A stretch of 64,000 bases of DNA from Bifidobacterium breve (GCA_945860275.1 CAMAPN010000003.1:1-64000); one strand, 5' to 3'. Positions 25,976 to 38,870 are shown, counted from the first letter of the stretch. The notes: a model not told the origin generated them from the letters alone. Numbers and translations are program-made.

Positions 25976-26677
25976 ATGGTACGTGCCCGACTCGATAAGT
26001 CGCCCAAAGATGTCGCTGCCATGTTTGATCAGGTGGCCAAACGGTATGACGTTCTCAATGATCTACTCAGTCTTGGTCGAACTAAAGCGTGGCGAAAAGT
26101 TGTCGTGAGCACCATCGCACCTCGTCCTGGCATGCGGATTCTCGACTGTGCTGCTGGAACTGGATCCTCGACCGCGCCACTTGCCGCAGCCGGTGCAAGC
26201 GCATTTGCCTCTGACTTCTCATTGGGCATGTTGGAAGCGGGCGCACGTCGCGAACGTGAGCTGCCCTTTATTGCCGCCGATAATCTCGCACTGCCCTTTG
26301 CTGATAACGCCTTTGATGTCGTGACAATTTCCTTTGGTCTTCGCAATGTCGCCAACACCAAAAGCGCGCTGGAAGAGGCGCATCGCGTATGCGCACCAGG
26401 AGGGCGGTTAGTGGTCTGCGAGTTCTCGCACCCGACCAATCGCCTCTTTCGAACCATTTATTTCCGTTACCTGATGCGAGTGCTGCCACCGTTGGCCCGA
26501 GCCTTCTCCTCTAATCCTGATGCATATACCTATCTCGCTGAGTCGATTGAGGCATGGCCAAACCAATCCGCGCTCGCCGAGATCATCAGCCAGGCAGGCT
26601 GGAGTAGCGTGGCTTGGCAGAACTGCACCGGTGGGATTGTGGCCATTCACTCTGCTTTCAAGGCTTTTAAGGGCTGA
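25976..26677 (+). CDS. menG: Demethylmenaquinone methyltransferase MenG (UbiE)
   Basis: About 233 residues, a class I SAM methyltransferase. The N-terminal [21 protein letters not shown] matches mycobacterial MenG and supports ATG 25976 (ATG 25967 is possible; neither has a clear ribosome site). The SAM loop is [18 protein letters not shown] near residue 54, followed by [20 protein letters not shown] and VCEFSHPTN. It methylates demethylmenaquinone in the last step of the pathway. It is divergent from bioY, with about 70 bases between. Confidence 0.93.
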   Translation: MVRARLDKSPKDVAAMFDQVAKRYDVLNDLLSLGRTKAWRKVVVSTIAPRPGMRILDCAAGTGSSTAPLAAAGASAFASDFSLGMLEAGARRERELPFIAADNLALPFADNAFDVVTISFGLRNVANTKSALEEAHRVCAPGGRLVVCEFSHPTNRLFRTIYFRYLMRVLPPLARAFSSNPDAYTYLAESIEAWPNQSALAEIISQAGWSSVAWQNCTGGIVAIHSAFKAFKG

Positions 26678-26815
26678 AAGCGGCTCACCGGGGTGGGTCA
26701 GATAACACTCGGAGGCGGTAATCCTGGGGGAGAATGCCCCGTAAGATTTGAAGGAGTAGGCGCTATCTGGCTCTGACCTAAACGCGTCAAAACAGCTACA
26801 GCTCAAGGGGGAGCG

Positions 26816-27175
26816 ATGAATCCATATGTTCCGATTCTCGCAATCGGGGCTATTGGCTTTGGCTTCGCAGTAATCTCCGTAGTTGCCGGCTACCTCACCG
26901 GACCGCGCCGCTATAACCGCGCAAAGGCGGAAGCCTACGAGTGTGGAATCGAACCGACGCCACCTGCTGCAGGGGGCGGTCGCTTTCCCATTAAGTACTT
27001 CCTCACTGCGATGCTCTTTATTATCTTCGATATTGAAATTGTCTTTCTTTATCCATGGGCGGTCGCATTCGACCAGCTCGGACTTTTTGGAATCGTTGAA
27101 ATGTTCTTGTTCATCCTTACCGTTTTTGTCGCATACACCTACGTATGGCGTCGTGGTGGATTGGAGTGGGACTAA
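26816..27175 (+). CDS. nuoA: NADH-quinone oxidoreductase subunit A
   Basis: 119 residues with three membrane helices. The family stretch [18 protein letters not shown] with its conserved cysteine near residue 42 and [13 protein letters not shown] are present. It belongs to the membrane arm near the quinone site. It opens the fourteen-gene nuo operon; the ATG follows a strong AAGGGGGAG ribosome site, and a 138-base gap upstream should hold the operon promoter. Its stop shares one base with the nuoB ATG. Confidence 0.95.
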   Translation: MNPYVPILAIGAIGFGFAVISVVAGYLTGPRRYNRAKAEAYECGIEPTPPAAGGGRFPIKYFLTAMLFIIFDIEIVFLYPWAVAFDQLGLFGIVEMFLFILTVFVAYTYVWRRGGLEWD

Positions 27176-27729
27176 TGGGTCTTGAAGAGAAACTTCCTAG
27201 TGGGTTTGCACTGACCACTGTCGAGAAACTTGTTGGCTACATGCGCAAGAACTCTTTGTGGCCTGCAACATTTGGCCTTGCATGCTGCGCAATCGAGATG
27301 ATGGCTGTGACAACCGGACGTTATGACTTAGCGCGTTTTGGTATGGAGGTTTTTCGAGGTTCACCTCGCCAGGCGGATTTGATGATTGTTGCTGGTCGAG
27401 TCAGCAACAAGATGGCTCCAGTGCTCCGTCAAGTTTACGACCAGATGTCTGATCCAAAATGGGTTATCGCGATGGGTGCATGTGCCTCTTCTGGTGGCAT
27501 GTTTAATAACTACGCAATTGTGCAAGGCGTTGACCACGTGGTACCAGTTGATATTTACCTACCGGGTTGCCCACCACGCCCTGAAATGTTGATGGATGCA
27601 ATCATCAAACTTCACGAAGAAATTAAGGGTGCGAAACTTGGTATCAATCGTGCGAAGATCATCAAAGAAGTTGAGGCGGCAGCGCTGGCAGCTAAGCCAA
27701 CAATCGAATTAAAGGGATTGCTTGCATGA
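27175..27729 (+). CDS. nuoB: NADH-quinone oxidoreductase subunit B
   Basis: 184 residues from ATG 27175 (TAATG junction with nuoA). Cluster N2 ligands are visible: the adjacent cysteines in LACCAIEMM, the cysteine in [11 protein letters not shown], and [10 protein letters not shown]2 passes electrons to quinone. The longer frame starting at 27145 lies within nuoA and is unlikely. It overlaps nuoC by four bases. Confidence 0.95.
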   Translation: MGLEEKLPSGFALTTVEKLVGYMRKNSLWPATFGLACCAIEMMAVTTGRYDLARFGMEVFRGSPRQADLMIVAGRVSNKMAPVLRQVYDQMSDPKWVIAMGACASSGGMFNNYAIVQGVDHVVPVDIYLPGCPPRPEMLMDAIIKLHEEIKGAKLGINRAKIIKEVEAAALAAKPTIELKGLLA

Positions 27730-28385
27730 GCGATATTGCAAAGCAGAATATGAGCGCTGAGAGCACCGGCATGTTTGGTGTTGCTGGCTCTGGAGATACC
27801 TCCGGTTACGGTGGATTGCAGCGACGCAAAGTCCAAATCGGTTCTACTGAGCGACCATTTGGTGGTTATTTCGATGAAGTCGTTGATGGATTAGAGCGCG
27901 CTTATCCTGGATTTAGCGATGCAATCGAAAAAGTTGTTGTCGACCGTGGTGAGTTAACGCTTCACGTTCATCGCGAGAAACTAAATGAAGTTGCACAGGT
28001 ACTTCGTGATGATTTGAAATTTGAAATGTGTCTTGGTGTAAGTGGCGCGCACTATCCTGATGAGAGCGGTCGTGAATTACGCGCGCTCTACCCACTTCTC
28101 TCTCTAACTCGCAACCAAAGAATTCGCATCGAAGTGTCAGCTCCAGAAAGCGATCCACATATCCCTTCAGTAGTAGAGGTGTGGGCTGGAAATAACTGGC
28201 ACGAGCGCGAGACGTATGACATGTTTGGAATTGTCTTCGATGGCCATCCAGCGCTTACTCGAATCTTTATGCCAGATGATTGGAATGGTCACCCGCAACG
28301 TAAGGATTACCCGCTCGGTGGAATCCCAGTGGAGTACAAGGGTGCAACCGTTCCACCACCAAGCGATCGGCGGGTGTATCGCTAA
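27726..28385 (+). CDS. nuoC: NADH-quinone oxidoreductase subunit C
   Basis: 219 residues. Soluble arm subunit with the signature [18 protein letters not shown] near residue 159 and the C-terminal [15 protein letters not shown]. The first 40 residues are a poorly conserved extension. It overlaps nuoB by four bases and shares one base with nuoD. NuoC is separate from NuoD, unlike the fused enterobacterial form. Confidence 0.94.
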   Translation: MSDIAKQNMSAESTGMFGVAGSGDTSGYGGLQRRKVQIGSTERPFGGYFDEVVDGLERAYPGFSDAIEKVVVDRGELTLHVHREKLNEVAQVLRDDLKFEMCLGVSGAHYPDESGRELRALYPLLSLTRNQRIRIEVSAPESDPHIPSVVEVWAGNNWHERETYDMFGIVFDGHPALTRIFMPDDWNGHPQRKDYPLGGIPVEYKGATVPPPSDRRVYR

Positions 28386-29707
28386 TGTCGCAGACGTATA
28401 ACAGCCCACGCGAAACTACCGAAGGTCGGATCTACTCCGTCACTGGTGGCGACTGGGACGATCTCGTTACGGAAATTGGCTCGACTCAAGAAGAGCGAGT
28501 CGTGGTCAACATGGGTCCACAACATCCATCAACACATGGCGTGCTCCGTCTGATCTTGGAACTCGAGGGCGAGACAGTTACTGAAGCTCGCTGCGGAATC
28601 GGTTATCTCCACACCGGAATTGAGAAGAACACCGAATATCGCTCCTGGACGCAAGGGGTCACCTTCGTCACGCGCATGGATTACCTCTCACCCATGTTTA
28701 ATGAAGCTGCATACTGTCTGGCTGTCGAGAAGTTGCTTGGCATCACAGACCAGATTCCAGAGCGTGCAACATTGATACGCGTGATGATGATGGAATTCAA
28801 TCGAATTTCCTCGCACCTTGTCTGCCTTGGTACTGGCGGACTTGAACTCGGTGCAATCACCCCGATGTTCTTCGCTTTCCGTGAGCGCGAGATGATTCTT
28901 GATATCTTCGAAATGGCATCTGGCCTGCGTATGAATACTGCCTACATTCGCCCCGGTGGATTAGCGAATGATCTTCCTGAGGATGCGATTCCAAAGATTC
29001 GCGAAGCTGTCAAAACAATTCGCAAGAATTTAAAGGATAACGAGAAGATGCTCGTTGGTAACTCCATCTGGATGAAGCGCACCGCAGGTGTGGCACACCT
29101 TGATCTTGCTGGCTGCATCGCACTTGGCATAACTGGCCCAGTATTGCGCTCAACCGGAATGCCATGGGATCTACGAAAGACGCAGCCCTATTGTGGTTAT
29201 GAGAATTTCGAATTCGATGTGGTCACCGCGGATACCGCTGATGCTTATGGTCGTTTCATGATTCGTGTCTACGAAATGGAGCAGAGCCTTCGCATCATCG
29301 AGCAGGTACTCGATCGGCTCGAACCAGGACCAGTCATGGTTGGCGACAAGAAGATTGCATGGCCATCTCAACTCTCACTTGGCGGAGATGGACTTGGCAA
29401 TTCGCTCGATCACATTCGCGAAATTATGGGAACCTCGATGGAAGCGCTTATTCATCACTTTAAGTTGGTCACTGAAGGTTTCCGTGTTCCAGCAGGTCAG
29501 GTGTACGCGGCGGTCGAATCACCACGTGGTGAACTTGGCGCGCACATCATCTCTGATGGTGGCACGCGGCCATACCGAGTCCACTTCCGGGAACCATCAT
29601 TTAATAATTTGCAATCAACAGCAGCCATGTGTGAAGGCAGCCTTGTTGCAGATGTCATCGCAGCTGTTGCATCTATTGATCCAGTTATGGGAGGTGTGGA
29701 TCGCTAA
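28385..29707 (+). CDS. nuoD: NADH-quinone oxidoreductase subunit D
   Basis: 440 residues. The quinone-site motif [15 protein letters not shown] lies near residue 42, followed by [16 protein letters not shown] and the C-terminal [18 protein letters not shown]. Together with NuoB it forms the quinone-reduction pocket. It shares single bases with nuoC and nuoE at each end. Confidence 0.95.
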   Translation: MSQTYNSPRETTEGRIYSVTGGDWDDLVTEIGSTQEERVVVNMGPQHPSTHGVLRLILELEGETVTEARCGIGYLHTGIEKNTEYRSWTQGVTFVTRMDYLSPMFNEAAYCLAVEKLLGITDQIPERATLIRVMMMEFNRISSHLVCLGTGGLELGAITPMFFAFREREMILDIFEMASGLRMNTAYIRPGGLANDLPEDAIPKIREAVKTIRKNLKDNEKMLVGNSIWMKRTAGVAHLDLAGCIALGITGPVLRSTGMPWDLRKTQPYCGYENFEFDVVTADTADAYGRFMIRVYEMEQSLRIIEQVLDRLEPGPVMVGDKKIAWPSQLSLGGDGLGNSLDHIREIMGTSMEALIHHFKLVTEGFRVPAGQVYAAVESPRGELGAHIISDGGTRPYRVHFREPSFNNLQSTAAMCEGSLVADVIAAVASIDPVMGGVDR

Positions 29708-30357
29708 TGTCGCTCACTCCTACTCCTAACCAATTCGATGAGAACTTCCTCTCCAGGCTCGATGCGATCATCGCGCGCTACCCACGTTCGCGTTCTGCGA
29801 TCATGCCGATGTTGCACTTAGTCCAGGCTCGCGATGGATATGTCACCCCAGAGGGCATTGAAGTTATTGCAGAAAAACTCGACCTCACCACTGCAGAGGT
29901 ACATGCAGTTGCCTCGTTCTACACCCAATACCGAAAAACTCCAGCAGGTGAGTATCACGTAGGTGTCTGCACCAACACCCTATGCGCGATTATGGGCGGC
30001 GACGAGATATTCGCAGGGCTGGAAAATCATCTCGGCATTGAAAATAACGAGCGCACTGCAGATGGAAAAGTTTCCTTGGAACATATCGAGTGCAACGCCG
30101 CGTGTGATTACGCGCCAGTTGTGATGGTCAATTGGGAATTCTTCGATAATCAAACGGTCGCAAGCGCAAAGACGCTTGTTGATGATCTTCGCGCAGGCAA
30201 GAAGCCCGCGCCGACCCGTGGCCCAAATTCAGTGCCTACCTTTAAAGAGGCATCTGAAGTACTCGCTGGATTTAATGACGGCCGTGCAAACGAAGGCGTG
30301 CAAGCGGGAGAACCAACGCTGTTGGGTTTGAAGATTGCCAAGGGGGAGCGGAAATAA
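29707..30357 (+). CDS. nuoE: NADH-quinone oxidoreductase subunit E
   Basis: 216 residues. The [2Fe-2S] N1a ligands are in CTNTLCAIMGG near residue 93 and ECNAACDYAP near residue 134. The N-terminal helical region (SRSAIMPMLHLVQARDGYV) is typical. A Pro/Ala-rich tail of about 50 residues follows the domain. nuoF starts immediately after the stop. Confidence 0.95.
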   Translation: MSLTPTPNQFDENFLSRLDAIIARYPRSRSAIMPMLHLVQARDGYVTPEGIEVIAEKLDLTTAEVHAVASFYTQYRKTPAGEYHVGVCTNTLCAIMGGDEIFAGLENHLGIENNERTADGKVSLEHIECNAACDYAPVVMVNWEFFDNQTVASAKTLVDDLRAGKKPAPTRGPNSVPTFKEASEVLAGFNDGRANEGVQAGEPTLLGLKIAKGERK

Positions 30358-31665
30358 ATGACTAAGTTAACGCCTGTCCTCTCTGCACATTGGGATGAGA
30401 AAGATTCACATACCTTGGCTGGATATCAACGCCACGGTGGATACAACTCTGTCAAAAAAGCGCTTGCTATGGATCCAGATGCAGTAATTCAGACTGTAAA
30501 AGATTCTGGTTTGCGCGGTCGTGGTGGTGCAGGATTCCCAACTGGCAACAAGTGGGGTTTTATCCCGCAAGGTGATAACAAAGATCACTACTTAGTTGTT
30601 AATGCAGATGAATCCGAACCGGGAACGTGCAAAGACACGCCACTACTTTTAGCAAATCCACATGTACTTGTCGAAGGCGTAATCATCGCTTCATATGCCA
30701 TTCGCGCAAAGCATGCCTTCATCTATATTCGTGGTGAAGTTACACACGTGACGCGACGATTATTACAAGCTATTGATGATGCGTATAAAGCAGGATTCCT
30801 TGGTAAGAACATTTTGGGAACTGGATTTGATCTCGAACTGACGCTCCACATTGGTGCGGGCGCATATATCTGCGGTGAAGAGACGGCGCTTCTTGATTCA
30901 CTCGAAGGTTTCCGCGGTCAACCACGACTTCGCCCACCTTTCCCTGCAATTGCAGGTCTTTATGCCAGACCAACAGTGGTTAATAACGTCGAGTCAATCG
31001 CCTCCGTTCCTGCAATCATTGAAAAAGGTGCAGAGTGGTTCGCATCCCTTGGCACAGAAAAGAGCAAAGGCTTCACTCTCTATTCGCTATCAGGCCACGT
31101 AAATAACCCGGGGCAATTTGAAGCGCCACTTGGCATCACACTTCGTGAGCTTCTTGATCTTGCAGGTGGAATTCGAACAGGTCACACTTTGAAATTCTGG
31201 ACACCAGGTGGATCGTCCACGCCTATTTTCACCGACGCACATCTAGATACACCCCTTGATTACGAATCAGTGAGCGCGGCAGGTTCGATGCTCGGTACCA
31301 AAGCGCTACAAATCTTCGATGAAACTACTTGCGTGCTTCGTGCGGTACTTCGATGGACCGAGTTCTACAAGCATGAATCGTGTGGCAAGTGCACCCCTTG
31401 CCGAGAAGGCACCTGGTGGTTGGTTCAGATTCTTCGCGACCTCGAGAATGGCAAAGGTAGTGAGGCAGATCTTGCCAAGCTGCTTGACCTTTGCGACAAC
31501 CTTTTGGGTCGTTCGTTCTGCGCTCTTGGTGATGGCGCAGCAAGTCCGATTATGTCCTCCATCAAATACTTCAGGGACGAGTACCTAGCGCATCTCACTC
31601 ACGGTGGTTGTCCATTCGATCCAGTGGCATCAACGCTCTTCGCTTCAAGCAAGGTAGGTGCATAA
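30358..31665 (+). CDS. nuoF: NADH-quinone oxidoreductase subunit F
   Basis: 435 residues. The NADH/FMN domain shows [18 protein letters not shown] near residue 50, [11 protein letters not shown] and [14 protein letters not shown]; the N3 [4Fe-4S] cluster ligands are in [12 protein letters not shown] near residue 343 and a later cysteine in GRSFCALGD. It oxidises NADH and passes electrons into the iron-sulfur chain. It abuts nuoE and ends four bases before nuoG. Confidence 0.96.
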   Translation: MTKLTPVLSAHWDEKDSHTLAGYQRHGGYNSVKKALAMDPDAVIQTVKDSGLRGRGGAGFPTGNKWGFIPQGDNKDHYLVVNADESEPGTCKDTPLLLANPHVLVEGVIIASYAIRAKHAFIYIRGEVTHVTRRLLQAIDDAYKAGFLGKNILGTGFDLELTLHIGAGAYICGEETALLDSLEGFRGQPRLRPPFPAIAGLYARPTVVNNVESIASVPAIIEKGAEWFASLGTEKSKGFTLYSLSGHVNNPGQFEAPLGITLRELLDLAGGIRTGHTLKFWTPGGSSTPIFTDAHLDTPLDYESVSAAGSMLGTKALQIFDETTCVLRAVLRWTEFYKHESCGKCTPCREGTWWLVQILRDLENGKGSEADLAKLLDLCDNLLGRSFCALGDGAASPIMSSIKYFRDEYLAHLTHGGCPFDPVASTLFASSKVGA

Positions 31666-31669
31666 CTCA

Positions 31670-34006
31670 ATGACTGCCGTACAACCCCAAACAGATCAAA
31701 TAACGTTGACGATTGATGGATTTGAAGTAACCGTTCCGAAAGGCACGCTCGTTATTCGTGCAGCCGAGCAGTTGGGAATCCAAGTTCCGCGTTTTTGCGA
31801 CCATCCATTGCTTTCACCAGTTGGCGCCTGTCGTCAATGTTTGGTTTATATCGAGATCAATGGTCGTGCATTTCCAAAGCCGCAAGCTTCGTGCACTATT
31901 CCCGTTGAAAATGGCATGGTTGTAAAGACGCAACTCACCTCTGACGTCGCCCAAAAAGCGCAAGAAGGTGTAATGGAATTTCTCTTGGTCAATCATCCAC
32001 TTGATTGCCCGGTCTGCGATAAGGGTGGCGAGTGCCCATTGCAGAACCAAGCCATGAGCAATGGTCGTGGTGAAAGTCGTTTTGAAGGAAAAAAGCGAAC
32101 ATTCGAAAAGCCAATTCATATCTCTTCCCAAGTTTTACTCGACCGCGAGCGATGCATCCTTTGTGCACGTTGCACTCGATTCTCAAAAGAGATTGCTGGC
32201 GATCCATTCATTGACATGGGTGAACGTGGCGCGCTCCAACAAGTCTCAATCTATGAGAAAGATCCGTTTGATTCGTACTTCTCTGGAAATACTGTACAAA
32301 TTTGTCCAGTAGGTGCGCTCACTGGATCTGCATATCGATTCCGATCTCGACCATTCGATTTGATATCCACACCATCTGTCTGCGAACACTGCGCGTCAGG
32401 ATGTTCAATGCGAACCGATGTCCGTCGGAATAAGACGCTCCGTCGACTCGCTGGAAACGATCCAGAGGTAAACGAAGAGTGGAATTGCGATAAAGGTCGA
32501 TGGGCGTTCCAATACACGATGGCAAAAGATCGAATCGCTGTGCCATTGATTCGTGAAAACGGAGTATTACGTGAGGCATCCTGGCCAGAAGCGTTAGCTG
32601 CAGCAGCTGCAGGTCTAAAAGGTAAGAAAGCTGGCGTGCTCGTTGGTGGCCGTACAACCGTTGAAGATGCATATGCTTATGCGAAATTTTCTCGAGTTGC
32701 TCTAGGAACTAATGACATTGATTTCCGCTCCCGTCCTCATAGTGCAGAGGAGCGCAACTTCCTAGCCAGCCACGTTGTTGGTTCAGCGGTGCGCTACAGC
32801 GATATCGATCAAGCCGATCATGTTGTGCTCGTTGGTATTGAGCCTGAAGAGGAATCGCCAATTGTTTTCTTGAGAATACGCAAGCAAGTTCGTCAACGTG
32901 GTTTGGTCGTTACCGCAATCGCACCTTGGCAGACTCGAGGTTTTAAGAAGCTAGATGCGAAATATGTTGGTGTGGTTCCAGGAACCGAAGCGAGTGCGAT
33001 TGCGCAATTAGCTCTGACGAGCGCATCTGTAATCGTCGTAGGCGAGCGACTCTGCGAATCTGCTGGTGCGCTATCTGCTGTGGCAGAGCTTGCTAGCAAG
33101 AGTGGTGCAAAGATTGCATGGGTGCCTCGTCGCGCTGGCGAACGCGGCGCACTTGAAGCTGGTGCGATTGGAAATCTACTTCCTGGTGGGCGTCCGATTT
33201 CAGATGCTGCTGCTCGAGTAGATGTCGCTGCGGCATGGTCTGTTGAGTCGCTACCGAGCGCAATTGGTTTGGATAGCACAGCAATACTTGCTGGCGCAGC
33301 AAGCGGTGCAATTGAAGCGCTTGTTGTAGGTGGTGTTGATCCTTTCGATATGCATGCTCCAGAAATTGCTGGCCTTGATAAGGCGTTCGTACTTTCGTTA
33401 GAAATGCGACCAAGTGCGATCACTGAACGAGCCGATGTCGTTCTTCCAATTGCTGCGGTAGTTGAGAAATCTGGTTCGTTTATGTCGTGGGAGGGCAGAG
33501 TTCGCGCCTTTGAGCAATCTGTTCCAGAGACCCCACATCACAGCGATCTCTATGTTCTCTCGCTTGTAGCAGAAGCGCTAGGCGCTCCACTTGGTTTCAG
33601 TACAGTGAAAGGCGCCGCGAAGGAGTTTGGCACTTTAGCGAAATGGGATGGCGCGCGCGAAAGCTTTACTGCAACTACAGCATCTACAGCAGCCAGCTCC
33701 ACTGCGCTTGCAACCTGGCGTCAACTTCTCGATAACGGAACACTTCAAATTAACGAACCGAATCTCGCTGGAACTGCGCGAGCCGCTGTTGCTCGCATCA
33801 ATGCAGCATTTGCGAAATCACTTGCAGTTGTCAATGGTGATCTCATCACCATTTCAACAGATCGAGGCGCGCTCTCTCTTAACGTGGAGATTAGCGATGT
33901 CGTAGACAATGTCGTCTGGTTGCCCAGAAATGGAGTCGGTTCGCAATCACTTCGGATGCTCGGCGCCCTAAACGGTGCAGAAGTAAAAGTACGTAAGGGG
34001 CTATGA
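31670..34006 (+). CDS. nuoG: NADH-quinone oxidoreductase subunit G
   Basis: 778 residues from ATG 31670; a GTG at 31658 inside nuoF is less likely. Cluster ligands: [12 protein letters not shown] (N1b), [13 protein letters not shown] (N5 region), [16 protein letters not shown] (N4), and [15 protein letters not shown] starting the molybdopterin-oxidoreductase-like half. That half (residues 240-778) is the structural remnant of a molybdoenzyme, and is Ala-rich and less conserved from about residue 650. It overlaps nuoH by four bases. Confidence 0.94.
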   Translation: MTAVQPQTDQITLTIDGFEVTVPKGTLVIRAAEQLGIQVPRFCDHPLLSPVGACRQCLVYIEINGRAFPKPQASCTIPVENGMVVKTQLTSDVAQKAQEGVMEFLLVNHPLDCPVCDKGGECPLQNQAMSNGRGESRFEGKKRTFEKPIHISSQVLLDRERCILCARCTRFSKEIAGDPFIDMGERGALQQVSIYEKDPFDSYFSGNTVQICPVGALTGSAYRFRSRPFDLISTPSVCEHCASGCSMRTDVRRNKTLRRLAGNDPEVNEEWNCDKGRWAFQYTMAKDRIAVPLIRENGVLREASWPEALAAAAAGLKGKKAGVLVGGRTTVEDAYAYAKFSRVALGTNDIDFRSRPHSAEERNFLASHVVGSAVRYSDIDQADHVVLVGIEPEEESPIVFLRIRKQVRQRGLVVTAIAPWQTRGFKKLDAKYVGVVPGTEASAIAQLALTSASVIVVGERLCESAGALSAVAELASKSGAKIAWVPRRAGERGALEAGAIGNLLPGGRPISDAAARVDVAAAWSVESLPSAIGLDSTAILAGAASGAIEALVVGGVDPFDMHAPEIAGLDKAFVLSLEMRPSAITERADVVLPIAAVVEKSGSFMSWEGRVRAFEQSVPETPHHSDLYVLSLVAEALGAPLGFSTVKGAAKEFGTLAKWDGARESFTATTASTAASSTALATWRQLLDNGTLQINEPNLAGTARAAVARINAAFAKSLAVVNGDLITISTDRGALSLNVEISDVVDNVVWLPRNGVGSQSLRMLGALNGAEVKVRKGL

Positions 34007-35259
34007 GAGAGATGACGAATATGAAAGATGCGATTCTGGATGATCCAGGTTGGCTCATCGCCATCAAAGGCCTTTTAGTATTCGTATTTTGCGTCGTATG
34101 TACGCTGCTTGCTATCTGGTTTGAACGTCGGATTGTTGCTCGAATGCAGCTTCGCCTCGGACCTAATCGAGTCGGTAAGTTTGGGTTGCTGCAGAGTCTT
34201 GCCGATGGTGTGAAATTAGCTTTGAAGGAAGATCTCATTCCTGCTGCCGCCGATAAGTTGGTCTTTATCATCGCACCAATTATCAGCGCGACCACATGTT
34301 TCATGGCTTTTGCAGTGATACCAATGAGCGGCCCAGTAAAAATGTTTGGCCAGGAGACCGCATTCCAACTCACTGATATACCAGTGGGCGTGCTTTATAT
34401 CCTCTCGGTTGCATCAGTTGGCGTATACGGCATCGTGCTTGCGGGTTGGTCATCAGGTTCAACCTATCCATTACTAGGCGGACTGCGCTCCAGTGCGCAA
34501 GTAATCTCTTATGAAATCGCAATGGGCCTCTCGCTCGTTGCGGTCTTCTTATATGCCGGATCAATGTCCACAATCGATATTGTCGATGCGCAAGATCAGT
34601 TCTGGTATGCAGTCGTGCTCTTCCCTTCATTCATTATTTATGCAATCTCTATGGTGGGTGAAACTAACCGCGCACCTTTTGATTTGGCAGAAGCCGAAGG
34701 TGAGTTAGTTGGCGGTTTCCACACCGAGTACTCCTCACTGAAATTCGCACTCTTCTTCCTTGCCGAATATGTAAATATCGTTGGTGTTTCAGCGCTGGCC
34801 ACCACGCTCTTCCTTGGCGGTTATCACGCACCACCAGGACTTGGTTTCACTGAAAGCTGGCTAGGTGGCTGGTTCACCTTTATCTGGTTCTTCATCAAAG
34901 TCGTGCTCTTCTTCTTTGTCTTCGTATGGCTACGCGGAACGCTGCCACGACTTCGTTACGACCAATTCATGCAATTCGGTTGGAAGCTGCTGATTCCAGC
35001 AAATATTGCGTGGATCATGATCGTTGCGGTTTTGCGCTACTTCACCATTAATGGCGCATCGCGAACATCAATTCTCATCTTCGGCGGCGCAGTGTTGGCG
35101 TTATTCCTTCTTGGAAGTTCGCTTTATGAGCGCGCCAAGAGCAAGCGAATCACCGTCGATCAATCCGCCGTAGATGCGCCGGCTCCATATCCAGTGCCCG
35201 AGCTACCTATGAAGATTTCAACCTTTACAGTTCCAAGAGCGGAGCGCGAACGTGAGTGA
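34003..35259 (+). CDS. nuoH: NADH-quinone oxidoreductase subunit H
   Basis: 418 residues, eight membrane helices. Quinone-channel motifs [22 protein letters not shown] near residue 48 and [20 protein letters not shown] to FHTEYSS are clear. A hydrophilic tail of about 45 residues follows the last helix. It connects the peripheral and membrane arms. It overlaps nuoI by eight bases. Confidence 0.95.
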   Translation: MREMTNMKDAILDDPGWLIAIKGLLVFVFCVVCTLLAIWFERRIVARMQLRLGPNRVGKFGLLQSLADGVKLALKEDLIPAAADKLVFIIAPIISATTCFMAFAVIPMSGPVKMFGQETAFQLTDIPVGVLYILSVASVGVYGIVLAGWSSGSTYPLLGGLRSSAQVISYEIAMGLSLVAVFLYAGSMSTIDIVDAQDQFWYAVVLFPSFIIYAISMVGETNRAPFDLAEAEGELVGGFHTEYSSLKFALFFLAEYVNIVGVSALATTLFLGGYHAPPGLGFTESWLGGWFTFIWFFIKVVLFFFVFVWLRGTLPRLRYDQFMQFGWKLLIPANIAWIMIVAVLRYFTINGASRTSILIFGGAVLALFLLGSSLYERAKSKRITVDQSAVDAPAPYPVPELPMKISTFTVPRAERERE

Positions 35260-35854
35260 GTTAGAGCCAAAGCGCGCCATTGATGGCGCCGCAGAAGAAT
35301 CAATCCACATTCCGATTGATGGTCCCGCACCACTTTTTACCCAACTCAAGGGTTTCTGGACGACCTTTGCTGCTCAATTCAAGAAGGTCACCACAGTTGA
35401 GTACCCAGAAGTCAAAGAACCGACCGCGCCCAGGTTTCATGGTCGACATCAACTAAATCGCCATCCTGATGGACTTGAGAAGTGCATCGGTTGCGAGTTG
35501 TGCGCGTGGGCATGTCCTGCAGATGCAATTTATGTCGAAGGCGCCGAGAACACTGATGACCAGCGATATTCGCCGGGTGAGCGTTACGGCAAGGTTTATC
35601 AAATCAATTATCTACGGTGCATCTTCTGTGGGTTATGTATCGAGGCGTGCCCAACTCGCGCGCTTACGATGACTAACGAGTATGAATTAGCGGATGACTC
35701 ACGTAAGAAATTGATTTTCGAGAAAGAAGATCTGCTCGCTCCGCTTCGTAGCGGAATGTTGCAGCCGCCGCATCCTTATTACCCAGGCACCGATGACCAG
35801 GATTATTACCACGGACGAGTAACCGAGGCACATCCGTCACAGGAGCAAAAGTGA
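35252..35854 (+). CDS. nuoI: NADH-quinone oxidoreductase subunit I
   Basis: 200 residues. Two ferredoxin motifs carry the N6a and N6b clusters: [16 protein letters not shown] near residue 75 and [16 protein letters not shown] near 119. The N-terminal 70 residues include an amphipathic membrane-contact stretch; the C-terminal 45 are polar. The GTG start overlaps nuoH by eight bases and the stop overlaps nuoJ by four. Confidence 0.95.
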   Translation: MSELEPKRAIDGAAEESIHIPIDGPAPLFTQLKGFWTTFAAQFKKVTTVEYPEVKEPTAPRFHGRHQLNRHPDGLEKCIGCELCAWACPADAIYVEGAENTDDQRYSPGERYGKVYQINYLRCIFCGLCIEACPTRALTMTNEYELADDSRKKLIFEKEDLLAPLRSGMLQPPHPYYPGTDDQDYYHGRVTEAHPSQEQK

Positions 35855-36651
35855 ATATCGCCGCAATCGTAAATAACCAAACGCAATCTCCCGAAGCGGT
35901 GCTCTTCTTCATTCTCGCGCCGATTATGGTTCTTGCAGCGCTAGGAATGCTGGTTGTGAAGAAAGCCGTGCACTCTGCGCTGTTGCTAGCGGTAGTGATG
36001 GTTGGGCTTGCAATCTTCTACATCGCAAATGAAGCGCCGTTCTTAGGCATTGTCCAAGTCGTTGTGTACACCGGCGCCGTGATGATGCTCTTCCTCTTTA
36101 TTTTGATGTTAGTGGGCGTCGATTCTTCAGATTCAATTGAAGAGACCATCAAGGGCCAGCGTATTGGTGGCGTTCTCGGTTCAGTTGGTGTTGGTTTTCT
36201 GTTGATCTCGTTACTTAGTCGAGCTGAGTTGGGCCAAGATTATGTTGGCCTTGATTTGATTAATAGCGAAGGCAACGTTCAGTCTATCGCTAAGGTGCTC
36301 TTTACTCGCTACGTTTGGGCATTCGAAGTTATTTCTGCACTTTTGATTACCGCAGCGCTTGGCGCAATGGTGTTAGCTCATCGCGAGCGAATCTTGCCAC
36401 GTAAGAGTCAGCGCGAATTAGCGGCAGAGCGGGTACGGCAAACCTCTATTCCGGTCGCAGGGCTTCCTGGGCCAGGTACGTACGCGCAACATAACGCGGT
36501 TGATATTCCTGCGCTCCTACCTGATGGCTCTCCATCCGATGCATCTGTCTCGAAAGTCATTGCTGCTCGTGGTGAATTAGCTAATCCAGCAAACTTCCGA
36601 ATGAAAGAGAGCAATGGGAATAGCGCAAATGGCGAAGCAGGGGAGGAGTAG
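35851..36651 (+). CDS. nuoJ: NADH-quinone oxidoreductase subunit J
   Basis: 266 residues with five membrane helices in the first 175; the third ([18 protein letters not shown] near residue 72) is the conserved one. The start GTG overlaps the nuoI stop. A hydrophilic tail of about 90 residues follows the last helix, longer than in many bacteria but common in actinobacteria. nuoK starts six bases on. Confidence 0.93.
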   Translation: MNIAAIVNNQTQSPEAVLFFILAPIMVLAALGMLVVKKAVHSALLLAVVMVGLAIFYIANEAPFLGIVQVVVYTGAVMMLFLFILMLVGVDSSDSIEETIKGQRIGGVLGSVGVGFLLISLLSRAELGQDYVGLDLINSEGNVQSIAKVLFTRYVWAFEVISALLITAALGAMVLAHRERILPRKSQRELAAERVRQTSIPVAGLPGPGTYAQHNAVDIPALLPDGSPSDASVSKVIAARGELANPANFRMKESNGNSANGEAGEE

Positions 36652-36657
36652 TCGAAC

Positions 36658-36957
36658 ATGTCACTAGATAACTACCTCTACCTCTCTGCGCTGCTTTTTA
36701 CTATTGGCGCCGCCGGAGTACTTATTCGACGTAACGCAATCGTTGTTTTCATGTGTATTGAATTAATGCTTAATGCGTCGAATCTAGCGTTTGTCACTTT
36801 CTCGCGAATGCATGGCAATATCGATGGCCAGCTCTTCGCTTTCTTCACGATGGTCGTTGCTGCTTGTGAAGTAGTTGTTGGCCTGGCAATTATCGTCACC
36901 ATCTACCGCTCTCGTCGCTCTGCTTCCGTTGACGATGCGAGATTGTTGAAGCTCTAA
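36658..36957 (+). CDS. nuoK: NADH-quinone oxidoreductase subunit K
   Basis: 99 residues with three membrane helices. The proton-pathway glutamates are in [16 protein letters not shown] near residue 35 and [14 protein letters not shown] near residue 71. The normal size for NuoK. Its stop shares one base with the nuoL ATG. Confidence 0.95.
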   Translation: MSLDNYLYLSALLFTIGAAGVLIRRNAIVVFMCIELMLNASNLAFVTFSRMHGNIDGQLFAFFTMVVAACEVVVGLAIIVTIYRSRRSASVDDARLLKL

Positions 36958-38870
36958 TGAACGGAACCTCACAGATGCTCGTTTATCTCATCGCAATTCC
37001 GCTCTTCAGCGCGGCTTTCTTATTGCTAGGTGGCCGTGCGCTCGACAAGGTTGGTCACATCATTGGCACCCTTGCATCATCGGCAGCCTTTGTCATCGGC
37101 CTCCTTGAATTCTTTGCGATGCTCGGCCGAGCTCCTGAGAATCGGGGCGTAACCCAGCGCCTCTTCACCTGGATTGAAGTGGGAAATTTCAACGTTGGCG
37201 CATCGCTCTTTCTCGATCAACTCTCCATGTGCTTTGTTCTGCTCATTACGGGCGTTGGCACGTTGATTCACATCTATTCAATCGCCTACATGTCGCACGA
37301 TCACGATCGTCGCCGCTTCTTCGCGTTTCTCAATCTCTTTATCGCCGCAATGTTGCTCTTGGTGCTCGGTGATTCCTACTTAAGTCTCTATGTAGGTTGG
37401 GAAGGCGTTGGCCTTGCCTCCTACCTACTTATCGGTTTCTGGAATCAGAAGCCGGCATATGCCACTGCCGCGAAGAAAGCATTCGTAGCCAATCGCGTCG
37501 GCGATGTCGGACTTTCACTCGCCGTCATGATCGCTTTCGTTCAATTCGGCTCGGTCTCATTTAGCGGAGTCGCTGAGGGAGTCGAAGCAGGAAAGGCAAG
37601 CTCATTAGCACTTAACTGTCTTGGTGCGGCGCTTTTGCTCGCAGCAGTTGGTAAGTCAGCGCAATTCCCGCTCCAAGCATGGCTTGGCGATGCGATGGCG
37701 GGACCTACGCCCGTTTCGGCGCTCATTCACGCAGCAACGATGGTTACCGCAGGCGTTTACCTGATCTCTCGTTCACATTTTGTTTTCGATGTTGCCACCA
37801 TTGCGCAGACGTTAGTTCTAATCGTCGGTGCAATCACGCTCCTCTTTGGCGCCATTATCGGTATGGCAAAAGATGACATCAAAAAAGCGCTCGCAGCATC
37901 AACAATGTCCCAGATTGGCTACATGATTCTTGCAACAGGCCTTGGGCCAGTTGGATATGCATTCGCGATGATGCACTTGCTCACACACGGTTTCTTCAAA
38001 GCGGGAATGTTCCTCGGTGCAGGTTCAGTTATGCATGGCATGAATGATGAAGTGGATATGCGCAAATACGGCGCACTCCGAAAATACATGCCGATCACAT
38101 TTGTAACTTTCGGACTTGGCTATCTAGCGATTATCGGCGTACCACCGTTCGCAGGCTTCTACTCGAAAGATAAAATTATTGAAATCGCTCTGGATGCGGG
38201 AGGCGCCAAGGGAATCATTCTTGGTTCCATCACACTCCTTGGTGCAGCAATAACAGCGTTTTATATGTCACGAGTGATGTTGATGACCTTCTTTGGAAGC
38301 AAGCGCTGGGATGCCGGAACGCACCCACATGAATCTCCGTCGTTGATGACTATTCCGATGATCATCCTTGCAATCGGATCAGTAACTGCAGGCTTTATCT
38401 TTAATATGGGCGATCGATTTGTGAAGTTCTTGGAACCGGTCTTTCATAGCGAACACGGTGGACACGGCGAGAAAGCGCATTTGCTCCCACCGATTGTTGT
38501 CTCTGCGTTAGCGCTAACTGCTGTGGCTATTGGTGTTTCGATTGCCATCGCAAAGTATGGTCGAGGAAAAGAGATTCCAACAGTGGCACCAAGTGACGTT
38601 TCAGTGTGGACGAAGGTTGCCCGTCGCGACCTTCTTCAAGATGATCTCAACGAAGCGCTCTTCATGCGCCCTGGCCAAGAACTGACAAAAGCGCTGGCCA
38701 TCGTCGATGAGAAAGTCATTGATGGTGCGGTCCGAGGCGTGGGTTCACTTACCCTTGATGTGGCCAGTGGCGTGCGTAAGACACAAACTGGATTTGTTCG
38801 CTCGTATGCGCTCTGGATTGTTGTCGGCGCGCTGGCGATTCTCGCAGCGATTACGTTGGTGACGCTATGA
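36957..38870 (+). CDS. nuoL: NADH-quinone oxidoreductase subunit L
   Basis: 637 residues, a Mrp-antiporter-like proton-pumping subunit. The conserved [16 protein letters not shown] lies near residue 147 with its glutamate, and lysines in [19 protein letters not shown] and [14 protein letters not shown] mark the channel. The amphipathic lateral helix should occupy the region after residue 500. It overlaps nuoM by four bases. Confidence 0.95.
   Translation: MNGTSQMLVYLIAIPLFSAAFLLLGGRALDKVGHIIGTLASSAAFVIGLLEFFAMLGRAPENRGVTQRLFTWIEVGNFNVGASLFLDQLSMCFVLLITGVGTLIHIYSIAYMSHDHDRRRFFAFLNLFIAAMLLLVLGDSYLSLYVGWEGVGLASYLLIGFWNQKPAYATAAKKAFVANRVGDVGLSLAVMIAFVQFGSVSFSGVAEGVEAGKASSLALNCLGAALLLAAVGKSAQFPLQAWLGDAMAGPTPVSALIHAATMVTAGVYLISRSHFVFDVATIAQTLVLIVGAITLLFGAIIGMAKDDIKKALAASTMSQIGYMILATGLGPVGYAFAMMHLLTHGFFKAGMFLGAGSVMHGMNDEVDMRKYGALRKYMPITFVTFGLGYLAIIGVPPFAGFYSKDKIIEIALDAGGAKGIILGSITLLGAAITAFYMSRVMLMTFFGSKRWDAGTHPHESPSLMTIPMIILAIGSVTAGFIFNMGDRFVKFLEPVFHSEHGGHGEKAHLLPPIVVSALALTAVAIGVSIAIAKYGRGKEIPTVAPSDVSVWTKVARRDLLQDDLNEALFMRPGQELTKALAIVDEKVIDGAVRGVGSLTLDVASGVRKTQTGFVRSYALWIVVGALAILAAITLVTL

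Noticed and set aside
25970..25983. Inverted repeat GTACC-CCAT-GGTAC at the start of menG
   Set aside because: Its second half lies in the first codons of menG; too short to claim an operator without conservation data.
32893..33423. 176-residue minus-strand frame in nuoG
   Set aside because: Antisense of the Ala-rich NuoG C-terminal half; no start signals.
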